This document shows positions 9,038-17,361 of a stretch of DNA of 64,000 bases, piece after piece. A program made the translations under genes and the position numbers. Where the stretch lies: the NCBI GenBank assembly GCA_036558125.1, contig DATBGE010000108.1:37752-101751 (forward strand). The letters run 5' to 3'. Position 1 is the stretch's first letter. Every line of letters starts with the position of its first letter. Source of the DNA: DATBGE01 sp036558125. Its GTDB lineage: Bacteria; Gemmatimonadota; Gemmatimonadetes; Gemmatimonadales; GWC2-71-9. A model generated the notes under the pieces. The model did no database searches. It worked only from the letters and a program-made list of their open reading frames with translations, and was not told the origin of the DNA.

Positions 9038-9093
9038 CCCGCCCGATTAGGCGGAAAGCTCTAAGCCCAGCTCAAAACCGGCCCCAGTCTACC

Positions 9094-9109
9094 CGTTTCA
9101 CGTGAAACG
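9094..9109. promoter_or_regulatory. parS centromere site 2
   Basis: CGTTTCACGTGAAACG contains the full 14-bp core GTTTCACGTGAAAC and is a perfect 16-bp palindrome. It lies in the mnmG-parA gap, 72 bp from site 1, upstream of the parA promoter region. Confidence 0.92.
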
Positions 9110-9121
9110 GAGCCCATTCCA

Positions 9122-9149
9122 TTGCTGTTAGGGCATTTGGATCTATATT
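9122..9149 (+). promoter_or_regulatory. candidate sigma-70 promoter for parAB
   Basis: TTGCTG and TATATT are separated by 16 bp in an unusually AT-rich stretch upstream of parA. The position, just after parS site 2, would allow ParB or ParA to influence its own transcription. Confidence 0.5.
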
Positions 9150-9222
9150 CTAACTGCCGCCGCAGTATTGTATTTCCGACAGATAAATGTAACTATCTGC
9201 AATCAAATCACTTACGAGATAA

Positions 9223-10035
9223 ATGGCAAGACTCATCGCGATCGCCAACCAGAAAGGCGGGGTGGGGAAGACGACCACCGCGGTGAATCTCGCTGCGTCC
9301 CTCGCCATCGCAGAGCGGAAGACTCTGCTCGTGGATGCCGATCCCCAGGGTAACGCGACGAGCGGGATGGGGATTCGCCGGGAAACCATTCGGTACGCCC
9401 TCTACGACGCCATCGTCGAGGGACGGCCGGCCGGAGACATCATCATCAATGATCCCGCGCTACCCTACCTGGACATTCTGCCGGCGACACAGGATCTCGT
9501 CGGTGCCGAACTCGAGTTGGTGGATCGCCGGGAGCGCGAAACAGTCCTTCGCCGGGCACTCGCGCCGATCAAGGGCTCGTACGAATTCATTTTGATCGAC
9601 TGCCCGCCTTCGTTGGGACTCATCACCCTCAACGTGCTGACCGCCGCCGACGGAGTCATCATCCCGATTCAGTGTGAGTACTACGCGCTGGAGGGAATCT
9701 CGCAGTTGCTCAACACCATCAACCTGGTGCAACAGAATTTCAATCCCACTCTCGCGATCGATGGTGTGCTGCTCACGATGTACGATTCTCGAATCAATCT
9801 CTGCCGCCAGGTGGCGGCCGATGCGAAGGAATACTTCGGCGCCAAGATGTTCCCGACGGTCATCCCTCGTAACGTGCGACTGGCCGAGGCGCCGAGTTTC
9901 GGCAAACCGATCCTCATGTACGACATCCAATCGGTCGGCGCGAAGAGCTACCTCGCGACTGCGCAGGAACTGGTCCGCCGCACCGAAGCATTGTCACCGA
10001 CGGAGAGTCCTGCACTGCGTGAGGTGAGCGAATGA
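9223..10035 (+). CDS. parA: ParA (Soj) chromosome-partitioning ATPase
   Basis: 270-residue deviant-Walker ATPase that binds DNA non-specifically and moves ParB-parS complexes. Seen: the deviant Walker A KGGVGKTTTAVNLA near residue 11 with the signature lysine, LLVDADPQGNATSG, FILIDCPPSLGLIT (Walker B), and PTVIPRNVRLAEAPSFGKPI near residue 205. There is no N-terminal HTH domain, as in chromosomal rather than plasmid ParA. The upstream gap holds a parS site and a candidate promoter. It overlaps parB by 4 bp (ATGA), so the two are translationally coupled. Confidence 0.97.
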   Translation: MARLIAIANQKGGVGKTTTAVNLAASLAIAERKTLLVDADPQGNATSGMGIRRETIRYALYDAIVEGRPAGDIIINDPALPYLDILPATQDLVGAELELVDRRERETVLRRALAPIKGSYEFILIDCPPSLGLITLNVLTAADGVIIPIQCEYYALEGISQLLNTINLVQQNFNPTLAIDGVLLTMYDSRINLCRQVAADAKEYFGAKMFPTVIPRNVRLAEAPSFGKPILMYDIQSVGAKSYLATAQELVRRTEALSPTESPALREVSE

Positions 10036-10907
10036 GCGAGACGAAGCGACTCGGCCGGGGGCTGGAAGCCCTGTTAGGACCGGTTGCTCGGCATCAGGCC
10101 GAGCCAGAGGGCGCGATGCAGGAACTGCCGGTCGATGCGATACGGCCCAATCCATATCAGCCGCGCATCAAGGTGGACGAGGCGGCGCTGCAGGAACTAG
10201 TCACGTCGATCCAGGCCTCGGGCCTCCTGCAGCCGGTGGTCGTACGGGCACATGCCGACGGGTATCAGCTCATTGCGGGAGAGCGTCGCTGGCGGGCGGT
10301 CCAACGGCTGGGCTGGCGGCGAATTCCCGCCGTGATCAGGGAAGCAGATGATCGCACACTTCTTACGCTTGCACTGGTCGAGAATCTGCAGCGCGACAAT
10401 CTCTCTCCCGTCGAGACCGCCAGGAGTTACCAGCGTCTGATCGACGAATTCCAGGCTTCTCCAGCTGAAGTCGGAGAACTCGTAGGGAAAGACCGCTCCA
10501 CCGTCGCCAACGCGCTCCGTCTGCTGCGGCTGCCGTCCGAGGTGCGGGAGATGCTCGAAGACGGAAGGCTCTCGGAAGGCCACGCGAGGGCATTGCTCGG
10601 GGTGAGCGATACCACACACATGAGTCGCCTCGCGAAGGATGCTGCCGCGAATGGCTGGACGGTGCGCGACACCGAAAGCCGGGTGCGCGAGGGACGGACT
10701 CCCCGAAATTCTCGCCGGCCCACCGGACCTCAAGAGGCCTCGGCCGAGCATCGCCGGGTGGAAGATGCGTTGCGGAAACGACTCGGAACCGATGTTCGGG
10801 TGACCGCCCGGCGCAAAGGGAGAGGTCTCATCGCGCTCAGCTATTACTCGAACGACGATCTCGCCCGTCTGCTCGAACTGCTGCTGGGAAGACCCTTCGA
10901 GGGCTGA
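10032..10907 (+). CDS. parB: ParB (Spo0J) centromere-binding CTPase
   Basis: 291-residue parS-binding protein. Seen: LGRGLEALLG at the N-terminus (the ParA-interacting segment), the CTP-binding motifs around IRPNPYQPR and LIAGERRWRAVQRLGW, ALVENLQRDNLSPVETA, the HTH region VGELVGKDRSTVANALRLLRLP, and a C-terminal dimerisation segment. It spreads from parS sites, two of which lie 1 kb upstream. The start overlaps the parA stop. The stop is directly followed by the GTG of the LytM peptidase gene (TGAGTG), suggesting one transcript with the cell-shape genes. Confidence 0.97.
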   Translation: MSETKRLGRGLEALLGPVARHQAEPEGAMQELPVDAIRPNPYQPRIKVDEAALQELVTSIQASGLLQPVVVRAHADGYQLIAGERRWRAVQRLGWRRIPAVIREADDRTLLTLALVENLQRDNLSPVETARSYQRLIDEFQASPAEVGELVGKDRSTVANALRLLRLPSEVREMLEDGRLSEGHARALLGVSDTTHMSRLAKDAAANGWTVRDTESRVREGRTPRNSRRPTGPQEASAEHRRVEDALRKRLGTDVRVTARRKGRGLIALSYYSNDDLARLLELLLGRPFEG

Positions 10908-11699
10908 GTGCCTGCGCGCCGTTCTCTGACGATCATCCTCCAACCGGACGGCGCGCTCACCTCACGCACGATCCGGATTCCTCTCTGGGCCCTTCGCGCG
11001 CTCGCCATCGCCTGTGCAGTGGTCGGTACCGGCGTGATTCTCGCCGCGGCGTTCTATCTTCCCATCTTCCGCGCGGCCGCCAGGGTTCCCGGTCTGGAGA
11101 ATGAGGTAGCCCGGCTGGAGACCGAGAACGGAAGGATCCGGGAGCTGGTCGCCGCTCTCGATTCGGCGGAGCAGCGGTACTCCAAGATCCGTCAGATGCT
11201 GGGTGCCGACATCGTGCCCGACCCGGTTTCTCTATCGACGCCACTCCCGGTAGCGCCGGCTGTACGGGCCAGAATCCCGGAAACGCCAGTACGCTTCGAG
11301 ACCGGAAGCAGCATCCCACGGCACTGGCCTCTCGATGATCCGGGATACGTTACTCGGGGGCAGGTCGGCACAGGTACCGTCGACGAGGCGCATCCCGGCC
11401 TTGACATTGCAGTACCGATGGGGACCATGGTGCGTGCGTCAGGCGGCGGGACCGTGCTGCGCACTGGGACGGATGCGGAGTACGGGACTTTCGTCCTCCT
11501 GCAACACCCCGAGGGGTACCAGTCCATGTACGGGCACCTGGACCGTGCTACGGTGCAAGCTGGACGGCCGGTGAGCGCCGGCGAGGTCATAGGGCTCTCC
11601 GGCAACAGCGGACGCTCCAGCGCACCTCACCTTCATTTCGAGATACGCCTCAACGGGCAGTCGCTCGATCCAACGACTTTGGTTAAGGAGGGAAGCTGA
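10908..11699 (+). CDS. membrane-anchored M23 (LytM) family peptidase
   Basis: 263-residue protein expected to act on peptidoglycan in the periplasm. Layout: a short cytoplasmic N-terminus, one membrane segment (about residues 24-47), a coiled coil (about 55-90, VPGLENEVARLETENGRI), a linker, and a C-terminal LytM domain. Metal ligands are visible as HPGLD and HLHFE, with the intervening GTFVLLQHPEGYQSMYGHL including the catalytic His. The start is GTG, chosen because it abuts the parB stop. It overlaps the bactofilin gene by one base. LytM-bactofilin pairs control cell shape in other bacteria (for example Csd1-CcmA), so a morphogenetic role is likely. Confidence 0.92.
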   Translation: MPARRSLTIILQPDGALTSRTIRIPLWALRALAIACAVVGTGVILAAAFYLPIFRAAARVPGLENEVARLETENGRIRELVAALDSAEQRYSKIRQMLGADIVPDPVSLSTPLPVAPAVRARIPETPVRFETGSSIPRHWPLDDPGYVTRGQVGTGTVDEAHPGLDIAVPMGTMVRASGGGTVLRTGTDAEYGTFVLLQHPEGYQSMYGHLDRATVQAGRPVSAGEVIGLSGNSGRSSAPHLHFEIRLNGQSLDPTTLVKEGS

Positions 11700-12157
11700 T
11701 GGCCATTTTCTCGGGGTCCTCGAGGCACGCATCCGACTCTACGGGCCGCCGTTACGAGAATGCCGGCCTGACGATCATTGCTGCGGGCACCCTGGTAGTG
11801 GGTGACGTGGCAAGTGAGGGAGTGGTCAAGGTCGAGGGCGAGGTACGGGGCTCGGTTCGGGCCGCCGGACAGATCCTCATTGCGAAGGGTGGGGTCATCC
11901 ACGGAGATGCCCTGACCCGCGAAGCTGTAATCGGGGGCGAAATCGAAGGTGCTGTACGGGCCGAAGAGCGAGTCGAAATCCAGAGCGGTGCAGTCGTGAA
12001 CGGTGACATCATGACCCAGCGGATCCTGATCGCGGAGGGCGGCAAGGTGAACGGTCAGCTTTCGATGGCGGCCACTGATGTCCTGATGACGGATATCGGT
12101 CACGCTGGCGGTAGTGAAGCCGATAGAGCTCTCTCCAGTGATTCCCACAATCGTTGA
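11699..12157 (+). CDS. bactofilin (polymer-forming cytoskeletal protein)
   Basis: 152-residue bactofilin, a beta-helical protein that forms filaments. The core (about residues 20-125) shows the repeated short beta-strand pattern with conserved Gly and Val: GTLVVGDVASEGVVKVEGEV, IHGDALTREAVIGGEIEGAV, VNGDIMTQRILIAEGGKVNG. Flanking N- and C-terminal tails are disordered. It follows parA-parB-LytM without a gap (TGATG overlap). In Myxococcus, bactofilins scaffold ParAB at the pole, so this gene order suggests a link between DNA segregation and the cytoskeleton; that link is inferred here. It is the last gene of the cluster. Confidence 0.95.
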   Translation: MAIFSGSSRHASDSTGRRYENAGLTIIAAGTLVVGDVASEGVVKVEGEVRGSVRAAGQILIAKGGVIHGDALTREAVIGGEIEGAVRAEERVEIQSGAVVNGDIMTQRILIAEGGKVNGQLSMAATDVLMTDIGHAGGSEADRALSSDSHNR

Positions 12158-12203
12158 TAAGTCCCTACTTTGTGTGGAAATCATTCCTGTTTCTTACTTT
12201 AGA

Positions 12204-13199
12204 GTGACACCTCGGACAAGACCCAGTAGTATCACTGCTGCGATTGTGTCGCTATTGTGGCTCGGCACCAGCATTTTTGGGGTAGGGTGTGCCGGGCCCA
12301 AGTCTGCCGGAGAATTTCGGGTTGGCTTGGTCACTCCTGGCTCCATTGATGACGCCGCCTGGAATTCCGGAGCCTACCGCGGCCTTCAGCAGATCCGCGA
12401 TTCCCTCCACGTTCAAATCAGCCAAGTCGAAGCGAGAACCCCCTCCGAACAGGAGGAGGCGCTCCGCACCTATGCCGCCCAAGGGTTCAGCCTGGTCTTC
12501 GCGCACGGCTTCGAGTTCCAGGGCCTGGCTGAGCGGGTTTCGGCCCGATATCCCGAGACTGTCTTCATCGTGACCTCGGGCGAGCGGGTAAGCGGGAATG
12601 TTTCACCGCTCATTTTCCGGCTCTACGAGGCGAGCTACCTGGCGGGGATTGTGGCCGGTGGGATGACCAAGACCGGAAGCATCGGCTTTGTCGGCGGGAT
12701 TGAGCTTCCCCCAATCAAGGAAGCGGAAAACGCCTGGGTTGCCGGCGCCAAGTCGATCAAGCCATCGGTGGTGAGCCGTTCCGCCTACCTCAACACCTTT
12801 GATGATGTTGCTGCGGGTCGTGAGGCGGCTATTGCCCTGATTCATGCCGGCGCCGACATGTTCCATCACAACGCCGACGCCGCGGCACTCGGGGTATTTC
12901 AGGCGGTGAAGGAATCACCGAACGCCTTCATCTTCGGCGCGAATGAGGATCAGCACGCCCTTGCTCCCGAGCGAGTCCTGGGATCCGCGGTCATCGACCT
13001 GCCCAGGGCGTTCCTGACCGTCGCCCGTGAAGTACACGGCGGGACCTTTAAGCCAAGAGTCGAGTCGTTCGGGCTCAAGAGTGGGGTGATCCGGTATGAA
13101 CCCAACCCCGCACTTGAGGGAACGGTTCCTGCCGCCGTCACGCAGCGGCTCAGGGCGGCCACCGACTCCATCATCGCGCGGGATTCGGTCGCGCCGTGA
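12204..13199 (+). CDS. BMP/PnrA-like substrate-binding lipoprotein of a nucleoside ABC importer
   Basis: 331-residue basic-membrane-protein family lipoprotein that binds purine nucleosides in relatives such as PnrA and YufN. The GTG at 12204 gives a lipoprotein signal peptide ending in lipobox FGVGC; earlier GTGs would add unrelated sequence inside the bactofilin gene. The mature part starts with FRVGLVTPGSIDDAAWNSGAYRGLQ, and contains the BMP motifs FIVTSGERVSGNVSP, FRLYEASYLAGIVAGGMTKTGSIGFVGG, and VFGANEDQHALAPERVLGS-like segments. The matching ATPase and two permeases follow after a Nif3-like gene, so the transporter is complete in this window. Confidence 0.92.
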   Translation: MTPRTRPSSITAAIVSLLWLGTSIFGVGCAGPKSAGEFRVGLVTPGSIDDAAWNSGAYRGLQQIRDSLHVQISQVEARTPSEQEEALRTYAAQGFSLVFAHGFEFQGLAERVSARYPETVFIVTSGERVSGNVSPLIFRLYEASYLAGIVAGGMTKTGSIGFVGGIELPPIKEAENAWVAGAKSIKPSVVSRSAYLNTFDDVAAGREAAIALIHAGADMFHHNADAAALGVFQAVKESPNAFIFGANEDQHALAPERVLGSAVIDLPRAFLTVAREVHGGTFKPRVESFGLKSGVIRYEPNPALEGTVPAAVTQRLRAATDSIIARDSVAP

Positions 13200-13966
13200 G
13201 CAGCGACGGGCGGCTTGCCGATCTCACCGGCTATCTCGATTCCTACCTCCGAATCCGGGAGACTCCCGACGAACCCAACGCGCAGAATGGCCTCCAGGTA
13301 GAAAACAGTGGAGCGGTTCAGCGCATCGTTGCGGCGGTGGATGCCTCTCAGCAGACGATCGACGGGACCGGGAATGGCAGTTTCCTCCTGGTGCACCACG
13401 GTTTGTTGTGGGACGGGAATCCCCGCATCACCGGCCGGCACTACCGCCGGCTCAAGGTCCTACTCGATCGGGATATCGCCCTGTACGCGGCCCATATTCC
13501 ACTCGACGTCCATCCGGAAGTGGGAAACAACACGCTGCTGGCCAGTGCACTTGGACTCCGCGACCTGAGCTGGTTTGGCAACTATCGAGGTATCGCCTTG
13601 GGCGTGGTTGGAAAAACATCACTTCCGTCACGCACATCCCTGCAGGCGGAGGTAGAGCGCGCCGTCGGCGCGACGAGTGGGTCAGCGCGTCTGATACCGG
13701 GCGGTCCAGAGCGACCGGTTCAGGTTGGGGTCGTGACTGGAAGCGGTGGGAACATGATGGCCGCCGCTCGCGAAGCTGGGTGCGACACGCTGGTCTCGGG
13801 TGAGGGTGCGGCCCACACCTATTTCGATGCGATGGAATGGGGCCTGAACGTGGTCTATGCAGGCCACTACGCGACCGAAACCCTTGGCGTACGAGCGCTG
13901 GCCGCACACGTTGCATCCCGATTCGGCTTGAGTTGGGAGTTTCACGACCATCCTACCGGAATGTGA
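13196..13966 (+). CDS. Nif3-like dinuclear metal centre protein (GTP cyclohydrolase I type 2 family)
   Basis: 256-residue member of the Nif3/YbgI/YqfO family, cytoplasmic proteins with a dinuclear metal site and debated function. Metal-ligand motifs are visible as VHHGLLWDG, YAAHIPLDVHPEVGNN and the C-terminal VYAGHYATETLG, with SGEGAAHTYFDA just before. The short form, without the inserted PII-like domain, is present. The GTG start overlaps the BMP lipoprotein stop by 4 bp, and the transporter ATPase follows after 4 bp, so it is embedded in the nucleoside importer operon. A role in handling the imported nucleoside is possible but not shown by the sequence. Confidence 0.92.
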   Translation: MSSDGRLADLTGYLDSYLRIRETPDEPNAQNGLQVENSGAVQRIVAAVDASQQTIDGTGNGSFLLVHHGLLWDGNPRITGRHYRRLKVLLDRDIALYAAHIPLDVHPEVGNNTLLASALGLRDLSWFGNYRGIALGVVGKTSLPSRTSLQAEVERAVGATSGSARLIPGGPERPVQVGVVTGSGGNMMAAAREAGCDTLVSGEGAAHTYFDAMEWGLNVVYAGHYATETLGVRALAAHVASRFGLSWEFHDHPTGM

Positions 13967-13970
13967 GCGA

Positions 13971-15434
13971 ATGGCTCCGGTTCTCGAGCTTCGAGGAATA
14001 ACCAAACACTTCGGCCCCGTGCTGGCTCTCCACGGGGCCGATTTCATTCTGGAAGAGGGGGAGATCCACGCCCTGCTCGGAGAGAATGGCGCAGGGAAAT
14101 CCACCCTCATGGGGGTGGCGTTTGGCCTGGTCCGGCCGGATGCCGGTCAGATTCTGGTCCGGGGGACCGCGCAGCAGATCCGGGGGCCGCTCGATGCCCG
14201 CCGTCTGGGAATCGGGATGGTGCACCAGCATTTTACTTCGGTTCCCGCGCTCACGGTTGCAGAGAACATCGGATTGGCTGCGGGTTGGCCGGTCTCGCCC
14301 GGTCCCCTGTCTCGCCGGGTCCGAGACCTCGGTGAACAAACCGGACTCCCGATCGATCCGGCCATGCGAGCCGAGGACCTTCCGGCCGTGCTCAAGCAGC
14401 GGCTCGAGGTGCTCAAGGCGCTGGCGACCGACGCGCGAATTCTCCTGCTAGATGAACCCTCCTCCGTCCTGTCCCCCCCCGAAGCTGAAGCGCTTCTGAC
14501 CCGCCTTCGAGACTTCCGGTCGAGAGGCATGTCGGCAGTGCTGATCACCCACAAGCTCGATGAAGCCATCCGGATTGCGGACCGGATCACGGTTCTGAGG
14601 CGGGGAGAGGTGGTTCACACCGGTCCGGCTGGTGCCGAATCTGCACCCCGCCTCGCCGCGCTGATGATCGGCGATCCGGCGTGGGCTCCGCACCGGCTGA
14701 GCCAATCGGCTTCGACCAGCGAGGTCCGGGTGCGGGTTCAAGGGCTAGCCGTCGAGCGGTCGGGACCCAGCGGCGTTCCGCTTCGCGAGGCCACGTTCAG
14801 CGTGAGGTCGGGTGAGGTGGTCGGAATTGCCGCGGTTGAAGGCAATGGGCAGAGAGAGTTGTTACGCGCGGTTGCCGGGCTGCTCAGGCCATCACGGGGA
14901 GATCTCGCCGTCTCGACCCCGGTGTCGTTCGTGCCGGAGGATCGGACCAGCGAAGCGTTGATCGGCGAATTCAGTCTGGCTGAAAACCTGGTGATGGCTG
15001 AGGGCGAGAGCGGTGCGTGGATCCGAGGGCCGTGGCTCGACTGGGGATCGGTTGAGCGCCGAACCCAGGAACTGCTTGGGGAGTTTTCCGTGCGGGCGCC
15101 AGGGCCGAGGACTCCCGCCGTCGCGCTCAGTGGTGGGAACCAGCAACGAATGGTTCTGGCGATGGCGTTGGAGCGTCAACCGACGGTCCTCGTCGCAGAG
15201 AATCCTACTCGCGGGCTGGACATCAAGGCCACCGCGGAAATTCACGCGAGACTCCGAGAAGCCGCAAGGCAGGGAGTCGCTGTGCTTTTCCATTCCAGCG
15301 ACCTCGATGAAGTGGTTGAGCTGGCGGACCGCGTTCTGGTGGTCAGGGAAGGTCAGGTGATCGAGCTCTCGCCGGGGGCGACTCGTCAGGAGATCGGCGC
15401 ACGGATGCTGGTCGGGGTGCCGGGTGCGAGTTGA
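13971..15434 (+). CDS. nucleoside ABC importer ATPase with two ATP-binding domains (YufO-like)
   Basis: 487-residue tandem ATPase like those of ribose and nucleoside importers. The first domain has Walker A GENGAGKS, LPAVLKQRLEVLKALATDAR (degenerate signature), Walker B ILLLDEPSSVLSPPEA and LITHKLDEAIRIAD. The second has VEGNGQRELLRAVAGL in the Walker A position (degenerate, no GKS), signature ALSGGNQQRMVLAMAL, and VLVAENPTRGLDIKA. This pattern, with an intact first site, a weak second Walker A and a good second signature, is usual in the family. It overlaps the next permease by 11 bp. Confidence 0.93.
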   Translation: MAPVLELRGITKHFGPVLALHGADFILEEGEIHALLGENGAGKSTLMGVAFGLVRPDAGQILVRGTAQQIRGPLDARRLGIGMVHQHFTSVPALTVAENIGLAAGWPVSPGPLSRRVRDLGEQTGLPIDPAMRAEDLPAVLKQRLEVLKALATDARILLLDEPSSVLSPPEAEALLTRLRDFRSRGMSAVLITHKLDEAIRIADRITVLRRGEVVHTGPAGAESAPRLAALMIGDPAWAPHRLSQSASTSEVRVRVQGLAVERSGPSGVPLREATFSVRSGEVVGIAAVEGNGQRELLRAVAGLLRPSRGDLAVSTPVSFVPEDRTSEALIGEFSLAENLVMAEGESGAWIRGPWLDWGSVERRTQELLGEFSVRAPGPRTPAVALSGGNQQRMVLAMALERQPTVLVAENPTRGLDIKATAEIHARLREAARQGVAVLFHSSDLDEVVELADRVLVVREGQVIELSPGATRQEIGARMLVGVPGAS

Positions 15435-16449
15435 GCGATTCCTGCCGCTGGTCGCCGCGGTCCTGGCCGGCATCGCGGTTCTCGCCGTCACGCTGCTGGC
15501 CACCGGCCATGATCCGATCATCGCGATGGGTGCCATGTGGCGCGGAGCATTCGGATCGTGGGATACCATTCTCTCGGCCGTGCTTCCCCGATCGATTCCC
15601 CTGATCATCATCGGACTTGGCATTGGCCTGGCCTTCAGGGCTGGGGCGCTGAACATCGGGGCTGAAGGTCAGTTCTATGCCGGCGCCATCGCCGCAACGT
15701 GGGCGGGTCTTCACCTCAACGGATGGCCGGCTCCGCTCGCGATCGCTGCCCTGCTGATCACTTCGATCCTGGCCGGTGTCGTATGGGTCGCGGTGCCAGT
15801 GCTGTTACGCGTTCGCTTCGGCGTACTGGAAGTGATCAGCACTCTGCTACTGAATTTCGTAGCCGACGCACTGGTGAGCTGGATGGTGCAGGGACCCCTG
15901 CAGGAGGCCAAACGGATCTATCCTCAGAGCGATCCGATCGCTGTGAGCGCCCGGCTGCCGCAGGTCCCGGGAACTCGGCTGCACCTGGGGCTGCTGCTCG
16001 CTGTAGTTCTCGCCCTGGGGCTCTGGCTGATTTATCGGCGTACGCTGTGGGGCTTCCAACTTCGGGCCACCGGAGCGGGCCCCCTCGCAGCTCGTATCGC
16101 AGGACGGATCGACACCAACCGGATGATCGCGACAGCACTGCTGCTCTCAGGGGCAATTGCCGGTCTCGCCGGGGGGACGGAGGTGTCGGGCGTCTCGTAC
16201 GCGCTGTTTCAGAGTCTTTCACCCGGGTACGGCTTCACCGGGATCGCCGTGGCGTTGCTGGCGCGCCTCGATCCTTTAGGCACACTCGCAACCGGACTGC
16301 TCTTCGGGGCGCTGGAAGCGGGCGCTGGAGGTCTTCAAAGGGAGGCCGGTGTCCCGGCTGTTCTGGTTTATCTGATCGAGGCAGTGATCATCATTGTCGT
16401 ACTGTTGTCCGACGCCTTTGCGCGGCGTCGCAGTGACGGGAGGTTCTGA
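15424..16449 (+). CDS. nucleoside ABC importer permease 1 (YufP-like)
   Basis: 341-residue membrane permease of the branched-chain/BMP importer superfamily. Eight or more hydrophobic segments span the protein. Family motifs include GLAFRAGALNIGAEGQFYAGA near residue 65 and YRRTLWGFQLRATGAGPLAARIAGI-like sequence (the cytoplasmic EAA-type loop contacting the ATPase), then LSPGYGFTGIAVALLARLDP. The GTG start lies in the end of the ATPase gene. Together with the following gene it forms the heterodimeric channel of the importer. Confidence 0.92.
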   Translation: MRVERFLPLVAAVLAGIAVLAVTLLATGHDPIIAMGAMWRGAFGSWDTILSAVLPRSIPLIIIGLGIGLAFRAGALNIGAEGQFYAGAIAATWAGLHLNGWPAPLAIAALLITSILAGVVWVAVPVLLRVRFGVLEVISTLLLNFVADALVSWMVQGPLQEAKRIYPQSDPIAVSARLPQVPGTRLHLGLLLAVVLALGLWLIYRRTLWGFQLRATGAGPLAARIAGRIDTNRMIATALLLSGAIAGLAGGTEVSGVSYALFQSLSPGYGFTGIAVALLARLDPLGTLATGLLFGALEAGAGGLQREAGVPAVLVYLIEAVIIIVVLLSDAFARRRSDGRF

Positions 16450-16452
16450 GAT

Positions 16453-17361
16453 ATGGACGCGGATCTTCTCGTCTCGTTCCTGACCAGCGCGGTCCGGGTC
16501 GCGACACCGCTGCTTCTCGCTGCGCTGGGAGAAACCCTGGCGGAGCGGGGCGGGGTAATCAATCTCGGAATCGAAGGAGTCATGCTTGCCGGGGCACTCG
16601 CCGCCGCCATCGGCTCCACCGCTGGAGGTCCCTGGGCAGGTACATTCGCCTCCGCGGCGACGGGAGCCCTGCTTTCACTCGGGTTTGGTCTCATCGCCGT
16701 GGCCGCCGGTGCTAACCAGATCATCACCGGCACAGCAGTCACGCTGGGTGCAGTGGGGGCAACCGGTGCCGTCTATCGGGAGGTATACGGTTCCGGGGGC
16801 GTGGGACTCAGCCTGCCGACTTTCCGAGTGGTTCCCATACCAGGGCTGGATCGAATCCCCCTACTCGGCCCTGCATTGTTCGAACAGTCAATCCTATCCT
16901 ACCTCGGATACGTTGCGGTGCCGGCGATCTGGTTCCTGTTGTTCCGGACCCGGTGGGGCCTGGCACTGAGGGCGGCGGGCGAGTCAGTGGAAGCTGCGAC
17001 GGCCGCCGGGGTCCGTGTCAAGCGCGTCCGCATAATCGCTCTGACTCTGGGAGGCATGTTCGCCGGTATTGCCGGAGCCAGCCTGGTGCTTGCCCAGGTG
17101 GGAACGTTCGCGGAGAAGATGACGGCAGGGCGGGGGTTCATGGCAGTCGCCATCGTCGTGCTGGGTGGCTGGCGACCTGGCCGAGTGGCCTGGGCAGCGC
17201 TCTTCTTCGGAGGGGCGATGGCGCTCCAGTTTCTCTTCCAATCGATGCTGTTGAATGTACCGTACCAGCTTTTCCTGATGCTGCCATACCTGCTGACGCT
17301 CCTCGTGCTGGTAGGAGCCGTGGGAAGGGTCAGGTCTCCGGCTGAGCTGGGACGGGGATAG
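16453..17361 (+). CDS. nucleoside ABC importer permease 2 (YufQ-like)
   Basis: 302-residue partner permease, 3 bp after permease 1. It starts as typical for the family with a short N-terminus and ETLAERGGVINLGIEGVMLAGA (about residues 26-47), and contains the coupling segment RTRWGLALRAAGESVEAATAAGVRV near residue 160 and GRGFMAVAIVVLGGWRPGR. Around eight membrane segments are predicted. Its 3' end overlaps the convergent acyltransferase gene by 32 bp, an arrangement in which both C-terminal coding regions share DNA. Confidence 0.92.
   Translation: MDADLLVSFLTSAVRVATPLLLAALGETLAERGGVINLGIEGVMLAGALAAAIGSTAGGPWAGTFASAATGALLSLGFGLIAVAAGANQIITGTAVTLGAVGATGAVYREVYGSGGVGLSLPTFRVVPIPGLDRIPLLGPALFEQSILSYLGYVAVPAIWFLLFRTRWGLALRAAGESVEAATAAGVRVKRVRIIALTLGGMFAGIAGASLVLAQVGTFAEKMTAGRGFMAVAIVVLGGWRPGRVAWAALFFGGAMALQFLFQSMLLNVPYQLFLMLPYLLTLLVLVGAVGRVRSPAELGRG

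Noticed and set aside
9022..12180. Replication origin near the parS sites
   Set aside because: mnmG and parAB often lie near oriC, but I saw no cluster of DnaA boxes (TTATCCACA) or dnaA gene here.
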